From CAYVAP01 sp964343195 (GTDB lineage: Bacteria > Bacteroidota > Bacteroidia > J057), in NCBI GenBank assembly GCA_964343195.1, contig CAYFIR010000042.1:1-44998 (forward strand): a stretch of 44,998 nucleotides of DNA. Reading direction: 5' to 3'. The notes beneath the pieces are model-generated. The model was given only the letters and a program-made list of their open reading frames with translations. It did not search any database and was not told the DNA's origin. Below are positions 27,665-36,367 of the stretch, one piece after another. Every line of letters begins with the position of its first letter. Position 1 is the first letter of the stretch. The position numbers and the translations under genes were made by a program.

Positions 27665-27694
27665 GATTCCGTCAACAACTTAATATTCTGAATA

Positions 27695-28705
27695 ATGATT
27701 TTTGGAACTCCAATCAGTTGGTTTCTGGTTGAAATCTTTTCAATCGTCCTGTTTTTGACTGCTGTCAACCACGCGATCAAACAGGATTCCCTCTTTTTGA
27801 AAGTACTCGAACTCTTCGGGTTCGTTCTGGGCGCAGCCATCTTTGAAAACGTAGGCACCAACGTCGTTCATACCTATTACTATGACGTCAGAAGGATCAT
27901 GATGGTCGGGGGTGTGCCGCTGGATATCCTATTCATCGAATCGGTCATCTGGTATGCCGCCTTCAACCTGGTGAAAAAACTGAAAGTCCCCATCTGGGTG
28001 ATTCCTTTTGCGGTAGGTCTATTTGGCTCCGTGCAGGACATGACCATCGATCCTGCAGCTGTTTTTGATACCTATGCTCTTTCTACCCCGGTTGCTGATG
28101 CCGTGAATACGACTCACCCTGGCGCACTTGGTGATGGGATCATGTCAGGCCAATGGAACTGGACCAACCCCGGCTACGAAGGTGGCTTCTTTGGTATTCC
28201 GTTTTACAACTACAGTGGATGGATGTACCTCATGTTTTTCTATTCCGCCTGGATTTTGCTGCTTCGCTGGGTGTACCAGAAGTTCAACTTCAAGGTGGTC
28301 GGCTACCTCTATCCCTTTGTTGCAGGTGTCCTCCAGGCATTTAGCTTCAGCAATCCGATCAGCCGATATGCCCTGTTTGGCACGCTGGACCCCGCTCAGT
28401 CAACCTACACGGGAGAACTCACGATGCTCTGCATCAACTTCGCCATTGCCATCATTCTACTGGCTGTGTTCTGGAAGCGAATGGGGGCCATTGACATGAA
28501 AAAGGACGGATTGATCCTGTTTGGCTTACCTGTCATCATCCACCTGTACGACATCATTTACACCTTTGCCATGGGCACTACTGTGGCGTATGTTCCTGTC
28601 CTCGCTGTTTCGGCCATTCATTTTGCTTACCTGTACCTTGTGTATAGGAAAACCAGGAGTCTGCCACTTGAGGGTAAGCAGGTAAGTGAGCGCCAACTTA
28701 CCTGA
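27695..28705 (+). CDS. Multi-pass membrane protein, distantly like CruF/DUF422 carotenoid family
   Basis: A 336-residue protein with about eight or nine hydrophobic helices and no cleavable signal peptide, so an inner-membrane protein. Three stretches recall the carotenoid biosynthesis (CruF, DUF422) family: GVPLDILFIESVIWY, then QDMTIDPAAV followed by GQWNW, then GGFFGIPFYNYSGW. In that family these surround the polar residues of a hydratase-like site. The match is made by eye and is distant, and no other carotenoid gene is present, so function is open. It is first in a two-gene operon (70 bp before the dehydrogenase fusion), probably repressed by the divergent TetR protein. Confidence 0.7.
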   Translation: MIFGTPISWFLVEIFSIVLFLTAVNHAIKQDSLFLKVLELFGFVLGAAIFENVGTNVVHTYYYDVRRIMMVGGVPLDILFIESVIWYAAFNLVKKLKVPIWVIPFAVGLFGSVQDMTIDPAAVFDTYALSTPVADAVNTTHPGALGDGIMSGQWNWTNPGYEGGFFGIPFYNYSGWMYLMFFYSAWILLLRWVYQKFNFKVVGYLYPFVAGVLQAFSFSNPISRYALFGTLDPAQSTYTGELTMLCINFAIAIILLAVFWKRMGAIDMKKDGLILFGLPVIIHLYDIIYTFAMGTTVAYVPVLAVSAIHFAYLYLVYRKTRSLPLEGKQVSERQLT

Positions 28706-28775
28706 GATCGGGTTTCGCAAGCCCAATTGCCCTCCATTTGAAAAATTTTCCAAAGTCCATACAAAGATACCTACA

Positions 28776-30017
28776 ATGGATAGCATTGAAAAAATTCCAA
28801 CTCCCCAGGTCGGCATCATCGGCCTCGGCATGATCGGAGGCGGTGTCGCGGTCAGTCTCGTCAGGAGCGGGATTACTCCTACAGCCGTTTATGATATTCG
28901 CCCGGATGCTTCGGAGAAGCTGGAAGGAGTACCCGCTCAGGTCGCCACTCCGGCAGAAGTCGGGCGGCTAAGCGACATCGTGATGCTCGCAGTCGTCAAC
29001 ACAGCGCAAGCCCGAGATGTATTGTCCAGCGAACATGGCCTATTGTCAACCACCCGTGAAGGCACCATCATCGTCCTGCTTTCTACCGTTTCCATGCAGG
29101 ACCTGCGCGAGCTTTCGGGTCTGTGCGAATCACACGGAGCAGTGCTTCTGGATGCTGGCGTAACTGGTGGCACCAAAGCCGCCGAAAATGGCCTGGTTGT
29201 GATGCTGGGTGGATCAGATGATGTAGTAGAGCGTGCGATGCCTGCGCTGAACGGCTTTGCCAAAGCGGTCGTTCACTGCGGTCCTTCCGGTACGGGCATG
29301 GTCACTAAGCTAGCCCGCAATGCGATTACCTATGGTCAGTGGGCACTGATCCACGAAGCCACCGCTTTGGCACAAGTGGGGGGTGTGGCACCAGATCGAC
29401 TCCTGAAGGCCCTCGTGGAGGGCGATGATCCAGGTACCGATCGGCTGAACCTGCTGAAGGGAGCGGTAGCTGGCTACAAAACGCCGGAGGAACGTGTCGT
29501 TTCTGCTGATTATCTGGCACAGAAAGACCTGGGGGCTGCACAGGATTTTGCTGCCGAGATGGGGGTGGAGACTCCCTTGATCAATGATATCCGCCCCAAA
29601 ATGCGTGATGTCTATGCCGGAAAACAGCCTGAGAAGTTGTCAGAGGATACACACGCTCGCGGCCTGGAAATGATGGACCGGGTTTATGGTGAGGGATTCA
29701 GTCAGCAGGTGCCGCCTGCGCCTGCTGTTCCCTCGATCGACCATACAGTTGAGCGACTCTTTGCTGGAGTTTGGGACCGTCCCTATCTGACCCTCCGCGA
29801 CCGACGCCTGTTCACGCTGGGAATCACGGCCATGTTGGGGCGTGCGGATTTGCTTGAGACGCAACTTCGGGGCGCATTGGCCAACCGGGAACTCACTCCC
29901 GAGCAACTTCGGGAAATCGTGTTACACGGCCACTATTATGCTGGCTGGGGCAACGGTACGGTTTTGCAGGGAGTTGTGGAGAAGCTGCTATATGAAGCCA
30001 GCAATGATTTGAAGTAG
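28776..30017 (+). CDS. 3-hydroxyisobutyrate-dehydrogenase-like / carboxymuconolactone-decarboxylase-like fusion
   Basis: A 413-residue cytoplasmic fusion, taking the ATG at 28776 (MDSIEKIPT), which opens just before the Rossmann fold; an in-frame ATG at 28686 overlaps the upstream gene and adds 30 unlikely residues. Residues 10-285 are a beta-hydroxyacid dehydrogenase: nucleotide loop GLGMIGG (17-21 region), substrate loop DAGVTGG (126-132) and the catalytic-type lysine K178 (GTGMVTKLARNA). Residues of about 292-405 match carboxymuconolactone decarboxylase (THARGLEMMDRVYGEGF, RDRRLFTLGI, LTPEQLREIVLHGHYYAG). The histidine usual in the LHVRAAL-type motif is Gln363 here, so that half may not decarboxylate. 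Substrate unknown. Co-transcribed with the membrane protein upstream. Confidence 0.87.
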   Translation: MDSIEKIPTPQVGIIGLGMIGGGVAVSLVRSGITPTAVYDIRPDASEKLEGVPAQVATPAEVGRLSDIVMLAVVNTAQARDVLSSEHGLLSTTREGTIIVLLSTVSMQDLRELSGLCESHGAVLLDAGVTGGTKAAENGLVVMLGGSDDVVERAMPALNGFAKAVVHCGPSGTGMVTKLARNAITYGQWALIHEATALAQVGGVAPDRLLKALVEGDDPGTDRLNLLKGAVAGYKTPEERVVSADYLAQKDLGAAQDFAAEMGVETPLINDIRPKMRDVYAGKQPEKLSEDTHARGLEMMDRVYGEGFSQQVPPAPAVPSIDHTVERLFAGVWDRPYLTLRDRRLFTLGITAMLGRADLLETQLRGALANRELTPEQLREIVLHGHYYAGWGNGTVLQGVVEKLLYEASNDLK

Positions 30018-30093
30018 CTCTCTTCCAATAGGCCTGACATGCTGCGAAGCCTGAGATTTCTATTCGTAACAATGATGGTCATGCCAGAATAAA

Positions 30094-30134
30094 ACCAAAA
30101 GCTCGCGCAAGCAAGTCTCGTGCGGGCTTTTGGT
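30094..30134. terminator. Bidirectional terminator between the fusion gene and GH43
   Basis: ACCAAAAGC (30094-30102) pairs with GCTTTTGGT (30126-30134). Run-on T residues follow on the minus strand. It serves the two convergent genes that end at 30017 and 30159. Confidence 0.7.
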
Positions 30135-30158
30135 CTATTGCGAACTTCGAATCTCCCC

Positions 30159-31154
30159 CTAATCCCGCGCTGCCTGCCGGAAATCGGGAAAACCGCTTTT
30201 GGTCCAATGGAAAGGTCTCGCGCGGGTGGCTCGGTTGGGGTCGCTTAGTTCATGTCCTTCGATTTCTTGGTAGGTGCGGGCATGGTAGATCATGATGTCG
30301 GTTTCGCCATCTTCTGCGACGGTGAAGGAGTTATGACCCGGTCCGAAGCGGCCTACTTTGTCATTGGTGTAAAACACCGGAGAGGGCGATTTGTGCCAAT
30401 TATTTGGATCAAGCAAATCGGCATCCTGGTCGATCCAGAGCAATCCGATGCAATAGTTGTGGTTGGTCGCGCTGGCGGAGTAGGTAACGAAGATCTTTCC
30501 GTTTCGAATCAGCACCGCAGGACCTTCGTTGACGTTGTATTTCACCCGTTCCCAGTCGAATTCAGGGTTGGTGAGGATGATTTCTGGTCCGGTCAGGGTG
30601 GTCGGATTTTCCATTTGGGACATGACCAGACTGGTGCCGCCTTCACCCTCGACTTTGTCCTGGGCCCAGATCAGGTACCTTTTGCCTTCAAACTCAAAGG
30701 TGGTAGCGTCCAGTGAGAAGGAGCTTTCTTCCGTTTCGATTTGCCCCTCTTCGGCCCATTCTCCCTCCATCGGATCAGCAGAATCATTGGACAGCACCCA
30801 CATACGGATCTTCCAGATGTCCTCGGCCTCTCCGGCGGCGAAGTATATGTACCACTTCCCGTCGATGAAGTGCAGTTCTGGTGCCCAGATGTGGTGGCTC
30901 ATGACGCCGCTGTCGTGCCTGGTCCAAAGGACTTTCTCCTCAGCGGTCTTGAGGCCGTTGATGCTACTGGCCTTGCGCATGACGATGCGGTCGTACTCCG
31001 GAGCCGTGGCGATGAGGTAGTAGGTGCCATCATCCGTCCGGTGTACCCAGGGGTCAGCTCGCTGCTCTGCGAGGGGATTTTCGAAGGTTTGGGCAAAGCC
31101 TGCGGTGCAGGAAGTCGCCAACAGGAGTATGAGGGGGATGAGTTGTTTGTACAT
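30159..31154 (-). CDS. GH43 family glycoside hydrolase, probable alpha-L-arabinofuranosidase
   Basis: A 331-residue single-domain GH43, from the ATG at 31154 that opens directly on the signal sequence (an ATG at 31178 adds 8 residues). The N-terminus ends ATSCTAGFAQ, so cleavage could be by signal peptidase I after FAQ or, less likely, at a poor lipobox cysteine. The propeller carries base D34 (RADPWV), pKa-tuning D149 (SLDATTF) and acid E210 (VNEGPAVL). The motif YNVNEGPAVL and the tail YSASATNHNYCIGLL are typical of exo-acting arabinofuranosidase GH43 groups; the subfamily is not assigned. It is on the same strand as SusD but separated from it by a terminator and a repeat, so it has its own promoter. 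Confidence 0.92.
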   Translation of the reverse strand: MYKQLIPLILLLATSCTAGFAQTFENPLAEQRADPWVHRTDDGTYYLIATAPEYDRIVMRKASSINGLKTAEEKVLWTRHDSGVMSHHIWAPELHFIDGKWYIYFAAGEAEDIWKIRMWVLSNDSADPMEGEWAEEGQIETEESSFSLDATTFEFEGKRYLIWAQDKVEGEGGTSLVMSQMENPTTLTGPEIILTNPEFDWERVKYNVNEGPAVLIRNGKIFVTYSASATNHNYCIGLLWIDQDADLLDPNNWHKSPSPVFYTNDKVGRFGPGHNSFTVAEDGETDIMIYHARTYQEIEGHELSDPNRATRARPFHWTKSGFPDFRQAARD

Positions 31155-31418
31155 CTTCTTCTGGTTTTCTGGTGTCAAGATAGCCCTGATTCATGTGATT
31201 CGCAGCTAATCAGGAGCATTTTAAGAGAGGAATTCGCCTATTGCTTGCCCAACTTCATCCTGCTTTTCCCATTCTGGTTCCGCTCTTCAGATGGTGGCCT
31301 ACTCTCTGCAGAAGCATACAAAGCTCCACTAATAGTGTAGTCGCTCCCCCCCAAAAAAAGAAACTACCCAACCGTTGAATGCGCTGGGTAGTTTGCTTAT
31401 TCTGAAAATGACCTATGT
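31155..31418. promoter_or_regulatory. Upstream region of GH43, between terminator and start
   Basis: Besides the susCD terminator (31353-31394) and the repeat that starts at 31419, this stretch has no gene. It must contain the GH43 promoter on the minus strand; no exact TAnnTTTG match was found. A C-run near 31345-31352 lies on the plus strand. Confidence 0.35.
31353..31394 (-). terminator. Terminator of the susCD transcript
   Basis: A 10-bp stem, AAACTACCCA (31361-31370) with TGGGTAGTTT (31385-31394), is followed on the minus strand by a run of T (31353-31359). It lies 190 bp past the susD stop, beyond the repeat element. Confidence 0.8.
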
Positions 31419-31586
31419 CTCTTAGAGGCTGTTTTGATTTTTCTTTTGCGGTTCAAACTTGTCTTTTTGGCGCCTCGCTGCGTCAATTTCGCTCGAAATA
31501 CCTCGGTATTCCTCCCAAAATTTCCTTGCTATCCACCAAAAATCCTGTGTTTGACCTCGAAACACCAAAACCTAAACAGCCTCTTA
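31419..31586. repeat. Fold-back (MITE-like) repeat, copy 1
   Basis: About 168 bp with inverted ends: AGAGGCTGTTT (31424-31434) and AAACAGCCTCT (31574-31584). The arms continue to pair imperfectly inward (AAACTTGTC/TTTTTGG against CCAAAAATCCTG/TGTTT), with a palindromic AATACC/GGTATT near 31497-31510, so a single strand could fold into one long hairpin. No transposase is encoded. The right end (TTA, 31584-31586) is the susD stop codon on the minus strand. A second copy begins at 44946. Confidence 0.75.
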
Positions 31587-33233
31587 CCAACCTCCAATCT
31601 GGGTCAGACCGGGGCTTTTGTCCATTTCGCCCTGGTTGATGGGCATGGTATAAAGCTTATCTGGGAAGGTGCGTGTCTCAAAGATAAATCGGGTGTAGAT
31701 CACATTGCCTGTGGAGTCAAGCTCCGCATTCATGCCCTCCATAGGGCCGTTTAGCAGATCAGCGGCGATTTCCCACCTTCTGATGTCGTAGAAGCGATGT
31801 TCTTCATAGGCCAGCTCAATCCGGCGCTCATGTCTGATACGCTCTCTCATATCAGATTGCCCCAGTCCTGCGGGAATTTCAGGCATGTTTACACTTGGCC
31901 TTGCCCGAATCTGGTTGATGGCATCATAGACAGAAGCGTCGGGACCAACTGCCTCATTCTGGGCTTCAGCATAGTTTAGCAATACCTCAGCATACCGGAT
32001 GTAGATCCAGTCCTGGTCTCCTGCGAGTGAGTACACCGGGACATCTTCCCGGTGAAACTTCCGGGTGTAATACCCGGTAGTGGTATTGAAACCTGGCAGA
32101 TAGTTCCGGCCTCCGGGATACATCTCCATCGTAACTCCACGGAAATCAGAGCCGTTATGTACCACGGTGGCATCGAAGCGTGGGTCGAGGTTGTCATATG
32201 GCTTGAGAGAGTCGTAGAGAGGCGACTCTGACTGAGGCAGGCCATCGGTCATTTCGTAGGCATCCACGAAGGTCTGAGTAGGGCAGTTTCCAACCCATCC
32301 GGCATCATTGGGCCCGGCGAAGGTACGAGGGCTATTATACACATCCCACCCGGCTCCCTGGGTACCACCAGCATTGCTTTGGTGGGTCTTGTCAGGAAGC
32401 TCGAATTTCTTGACCCATACTACTTCTTCGTTGTTTTCATCGAGGAAGATAGTTCGGTAATCAGGGTACAGAGCGTATAGACCACTGCTGATGACTTCCT
32501 GGGATGCTGCGGCTGATTCAGCCCATCTTTCGGCATACATCAATACCCTGCCTTTGAGTGCATAGGCCGCACTCTTGGTAGCTCTGCCGATTTCGATATC
32601 GCTGGCGCTGGGCAGGCCTGGGATGGCGGCATCCAAATCAGCTATGATGAAATCAACTACATCATTGTAATCAGCTCTGGCGATGTTGATGTCATCATCA
32701 GGAGTCAGGGTTCGGTCAATGATCGGAACTCCGGTACCTGCTCCATTAGACCTGAGTCCGTAGTATCGCAGCAGTTCGTGGTAGATATATGCACGAAGAA
32801 AATGCGTTTCTGCTTTCAACTGATCAGCCAGTTCTGTGTCTTCCAGCCGGTCCAGGTTTTCCAGGGCCGCATTGGCAGACCGTATCAAGCTGTAGCAATC
32901 AGGCCAGATAGTCCCATAAGGAACGTAGGCGGAGGTAAAGTCACCAGTATTGAGCAGTTGAGCTGATGTCCAGCTGATGCCCCCATCGGCGTCGTCAGAA
33001 CCTGCGTCCAGGATATACAGCCCTTTGGCCCAGCCATCATAGTTTCGGTCAAAGCCAGATGGAATGCCTCCATAGATTCCAAAAACGAACTGGCTTGCAG
33101 CATTGGGGTCGGTCCAGACGATCTCTTCCGTCAGTGAATCCTTCGGAATCTTATCCAGGATATTCTGCTGCTGACACCCCCATACCACGCTGAGGGTCAG
33201 TAGAATGTATATAAATTTAAATAAATTTTTCAT
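31584..33233 (-). CDS. susD: SusD/RagB family nutrient-binding outer membrane lipoprotein
   Basis: A 549-residue surface glycan-binding lipoprotein, partner of the SusC channel. The start at 33233 is chosen because it opens on the lipoprotein signal (MKNLFKFIYILLTLSVVWGC); the longer frame from 33257 overlaps the susC stop. After the lipid-anchored Cys come the usual SusD segments: IVWTDPNAASQFVFGIYGGI, the TPR-like helices AETHFLRAYIYHELLRYYG and AAYALKGRVLMY, and the C-terminal half with IRYAEVLLNYAEAQNE, RIRHERRIELAYEEHRFYDIRRW and the closing PGLTQIGGW. The stop codon lies inside a repeat element (31419-31586). 23 bp downstream of susC, so co-transcribed with it. Confidence 0.95.
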   Translation of the reverse strand: MKNLFKFIYILLTLSVVWGCQQQNILDKIPKDSLTEEIVWTDPNAASQFVFGIYGGIPSGFDRNYDGWAKGLYILDAGSDDADGGISWTSAQLLNTGDFTSAYVPYGTIWPDCYSLIRSANAALENLDRLEDTELADQLKAETHFLRAYIYHELLRYYGLRSNGAGTGVPIIDRTLTPDDDINIARADYNDVVDFIIADLDAAIPGLPSASDIEIGRATKSAAYALKGRVLMYAERWAESAAASQEVISSGLYALYPDYRTIFLDENNEEVVWVKKFELPDKTHQSNAGGTQGAGWDVYNSPRTFAGPNDAGWVGNCPTQTFVDAYEMTDGLPQSESPLYDSLKPYDNLDPRFDATVVHNGSDFRGVTMEMYPGGRNYLPGFNTTTGYYTRKFHREDVPVYSLAGDQDWIYIRYAEVLLNYAEAQNEAVGPDASVYDAINQIRARPSVNMPEIPAGLGQSDMRERIRHERRIELAYEEHRFYDIRRWEIAADLLNGPMEGMNAELDSTGNVIYTRFIFETRTFPDKLYTMPINQGEMDKSPGLTQIGGW

Positions 33234-33256
33234 TGTGATATGATGATTCAGAATCA

Positions 33257-36200
33257 TTAAAAAGTGAGTTGAAAACCAGCATTCCAGACTCTTAGCTGTG
33301 GGTAGGTCCAGGAGCGGTCATCCGCGTACTCTGGATCCCAGTCCTTGATTTTGGTCCAGGTTGCCACGTTGTTGGCATTGACATATACCCGGCATCCCTG
33401 CATGAACCGGATTCCCAACAGGTTGACTGGCAGGTTGTATGAGAGCTCGACATTCTTGAGGCGAACGTAAGAGGCATCTCTCAACCAGAAGCTGGAGTAT
33501 TCCCGGTTTAGGGTTCCTGCGTTATCTACCAGGATTCTTGGATTGGGAGCATCTGTGTTATCTGGAGTCCAGTAATCAAGGTTGGATCTGAAGATCGATG
33601 CATCCCCAAAGAAGGGCCAGTTGCCCTCATTTGCTACATACTGATTCACACCTGTAGCGCCCTGAAGGAGGAAGCTAAGTTGCAGACCTTTGTAATGAAT
33701 CTGCCCACTCAGTCCGAAAATGTAGTTTGGAACATTGGTCCAGCCACTAGATACGCCAAGCGGCACCCGGTCATACTGGTCGACCACGCTATCGGGTACT
33801 CCCTCCGGGCCACTTACATCTTCCATCTTGATATCGCCAGGGGCGGTGTTCCTTCCCTGGAATGCCCAGTTGGCCACTTCTTCTTCAGTTTGGAAAATGC
33901 CCAGTGCTCTGTATCCGAAGGTCATTCCGAGAGGATGGCCAATCGCGCTGAGGTTAGGATCAATGTCCTCTGGCTCATCGAAAAATACCACTTTGTTTTT
34001 GGCATAGGTCAGGTTACCATTCAAAGAGAAGCGGAAGTCGTTGCTGATATTTTGATGGTATCCCAGGCTGGTTTCAAACCCCTGGTTGTCTACGGCATTG
34101 AGGTTCTCAACTGGCAAAGAGACTCCGAAGAAGTCCGGCACGGTCCGGTTTCTACTTCCCAGAATGTCTGATCGCTTGTCGTAGAAGTAGTCGAATGTCA
34201 GCGAGAATTTGCCGTCCATCAGGAAGGCATCAAATCCGATGTCAAGCTTGGCGATGGTTTCCCAGGTTACGTTGGGATTAGCCAGGCTACCTTCCTGAAT
34301 GGTGGGATAGAATACCCCATCGCCGAATACGGCACCAGGATAGCGACCTGCATTGATGTTGAAAGACTGCAGGTACAGGAAGCGGGCTCCACCAATCTGG
34401 TCATTACCCAACACTCCATATGATGCTCTTAGCTTCAGGAATTCGATGAAAGAAACATTCTTCATGAATGCCTCTTCGGAAATCACATAGGCTGCGGATA
34501 CAGAAGGGAAAACTCCCCAGCGCTGATCTGGCGCAAACTGCTCAGAACCGTCCACACGTACTGAAGTTTCAAAGATGTATTTATCGGCATACTTTAGGTT
34601 AAGTCGGCCTACAACTCCCTGACGGCCAGCACTTCCGGACCATCCACTGTTGGTTCTGTTTTCTACACCACCGAAATTGAGCTCGTCGATGCCGATCGTA
34701 TATCCCTCACGGTGTCCACCGATAAAGTCCCAGGTAGTCTCTGTTTGAGTGTACAGTACCAGACCAGATACAGCAAGCTTCCCAAAGGTCCGGTCATAGT
34801 TCATGTGGGCCTGAAGGGTGATGGACTTGTTGTCATCTTCTCCAATGTCCAGAGAGTTAGCTGGAAGAGGCTGTGCGGTTAGTGCTCCGGTACCATCGGC
34901 CACATAAAATGGAACGACCGGATAATACCAGTTTTTGTACCCGGTAAAAGTTCTGTCATAGGAACCAATCAGTTTTACCGCGAGCCCTTCCACAAAAGGA
35001 ATTTCCTGCTTGATTTCCATTCGGGTTCTGATGGCATCCTGGTCATTGCGCCTGTAACCGTTTTCAGGTAATGCAATATATGCCGGACCACTGGCTACCC
35101 CTCCATTGGTGAACTCCAATGGATACTTGTTGGGCTGGGTATTAAGCCAGCGGAAAAGTTCATCGGATTTACCCAGGCTTTTGGTAGTCTGCGAACGGCC
35201 AGAGATGTCAAATGAGAAGCGTGTGGTATTTGTTACATCCGCATCGATGTTTGACCGGAAATTGTAGCGGGTGAAGTTATCTGAAGGCGTGATGCCATCC
35301 TGGCTCAGGTAACTCAGAGAGGTAGCGTAGCGGACCTTGTCCGTCCCACCATTGGCTGAGAGGTTGTGCTGCTGAATCGGAGCAGTCTCATTCAGCAGGT
35401 CAAACCAGTCGGTACTTGGGTGGGTGTTAGGGCTACTTCCATCGAGGTACTTTTGGAGGTCTTCGTCAGAATATTCTGGTGGCATACCCGAATTTTCCAG
35501 GCCAAGGTTTCTCAACGTAGCGTATTCGTGGGAGTTCAAAAACTCAGGTTCACGGGTACGTTCCTGGATACCAAAGTTGGAGTTGAAGGTAATTTGCATT
35601 CTGCCTTCGCGGCCACGTTTGGTGGTAACAAGGATGACCCCGTTTCCAGCCCGCATTCCGAATACCGCAGCACTGGCAGCGTCTTTTAGAATGGTGACAG
35701 ACTCAATCTCGCTGGAGTTCAACTGGAAAAAGTCACTGGAGGAACGAACAATTCCATCGATTACATAAAGGGGATCAGTACCACCTGTAGTACCCACACC
35801 ACGGATCAGAATCCTTGATCCATCGGCACCAGGGGCCCCTGAGGGCTGTGTGGCAATGATACCAGCCGCCTGGCCTGCGAGTGCATTACTCAGGTTGGCT
35901 GTTGGGTTTTGGCTAATTTGCTCAACACCAACGGTAGATACGGAGCCAGAAATTTCACCCATGACACGCTCACCGTATCCAATCACGACCACTTCGTCCA
36001 TATTGGTCATGTCAGGCTCAAGGTTTACTTCCAGTCGAGTCTGATCCGAGATCACGATCTCCTGTCTTGTGTAGCCATAATAGGAGATGACGATCACGGC
36101 ACCATCGGCGACGTCAAGTCTGAATTCTCCATTGGCATCGGTCAGGGCACCGTTTTGGGTACCTTTTTCCAGGACAGTAGCTCCTTCCAGGGGCACACCG

Positions 36201-36367
36201 TCTTCACCTGTTACCTTGCCGGTAATGGTTCGGGCTGTTTCGATGATGTTGCTGTCGTCAACCTTTTTGTCACTCTCCGCATATGCGAAAGACAAAATGG
36301 ACAACTGCACAGCGATGCCCAAAGCGATTGCTTTTAGCATTCTGATTGGCATTCTGGGTAGGTTCAT
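33257..36367 (-). CDS. susC: SusC/RagA family TonB-linked outer membrane transporter
   Basis: A 1036-residue TonB-dependent porin that imports the oligosaccharides bound by SusD. The start at 36367 is chosen because the signal peptide (residues 1-30, ending SFAYA) follows it; the frame is open to 36475. Then come a carboxypeptidase-regulatory-like domain (about 44-118, TITGKVTGEDGVPLEGA), the TonB box MDEVVVIGYG (123-132), the plug domain (about 140-250, with RGVGTTGGTDPLYVIDG), and a 22-strand-type barrel ending in a terminal Phe. Length and order are normal for the family. No N-terminal STN domain is present, so it is not linked to an anti-sigma factor; regulation is expected through the HTCS. 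The 538-bp upstream region carries a C-run motif and a leader hairpin. Confidence 0.96.
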   Translation of the reverse strand: MNLPRMPIRMLKAIALGIAVQLSILSFAYAESDKKVDDSNIIETARTITGKVTGEDGVPLEGATVLEKGTQNGALTDANGEFRLDVADGAVIVISYYGYTRQEIVISDQTRLEVNLEPDMTNMDEVVVIGYGERVMGEISGSVSTVGVEQISQNPTANLSNALAGQAAGIIATQPSGAPGADGSRILIRGVGTTGGTDPLYVIDGIVRSSSDFFQLNSSEIESVTILKDAASAAVFGMRAGNGVILVTTKRGREGRMQITFNSNFGIQERTREPEFLNSHEYATLRNLGLENSGMPPEYSDEDLQKYLDGSSPNTHPSTDWFDLLNETAPIQQHNLSANGGTDKVRYATSLSYLSQDGITPSDNFTRYNFRSNIDADVTNTTRFSFDISGRSQTTKSLGKSDELFRWLNTQPNKYPLEFTNGGVASGPAYIALPENGYRRNDQDAIRTRMEIKQEIPFVEGLAVKLIGSYDRTFTGYKNWYYPVVPFYVADGTGALTAQPLPANSLDIGEDDNKSITLQAHMNYDRTFGKLAVSGLVLYTQTETTWDFIGGHREGYTIGIDELNFGGVENRTNSGWSGSAGRQGVVGRLNLKYADKYIFETSVRVDGSEQFAPDQRWGVFPSVSAAYVISEEAFMKNVSFIEFLKLRASYGVLGNDQIGGARFLYLQSFNINAGRYPGAVFGDGVFYPTIQEGSLANPNVTWETIAKLDIGFDAFLMDGKFSLTFDYFYDKRSDILGSRNRTVPDFFGVSLPVENLNAVDNQGFETSLGYHQNISNDFRFSLNGNLTYAKNKVVFFDEPEDIDPNLSAIGHPLGMTFGYRALGIFQTEEEVANWAFQGRNTAPGDIKMEDVSGPEGVPDSVVDQYDRVPLGVSSGWTNVPNYIFGLSGQIHYKGLQLSFLLQGATGVNQYVANEGNWPFFGDASIFRSNLDYWTPDNTDAPNPRILVDNAGTLNREYSSFWLRDASYVRLKNVELSYNLPVNLLGIRFMQGCRVYVNANNVATWTKIKDWDPEYADDRSWTYPQLRVWNAGFQLTF

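Noticed and set aside
30038..30055. REP-like remnant CATGCTGCGA with CCTGAG
   Set aside because: Only partly similar to the element at 127-232 and lacking its inverted partner; too short to call.
30159..31154. Lipoprotein call for the GH43 at 30159
   Set aside because: The cysteine in LLATSC lacks the usual Leu/Val at -3 and a better signal peptidase I site (GFAQ) follows within six residues.
31422..31586. TA target-site duplication around the repeat
   Set aside because: A TA can be drawn at both ends but is offset by one base on one side, so I do not claim a Tc1/mariner-type origin.
31415..31754. Two overlapping open frames on the plus strand through the repeat
   Set aside because: They read across the fold-back repeat and then antisense to susD. 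Frames like these are by-products of the repeat.
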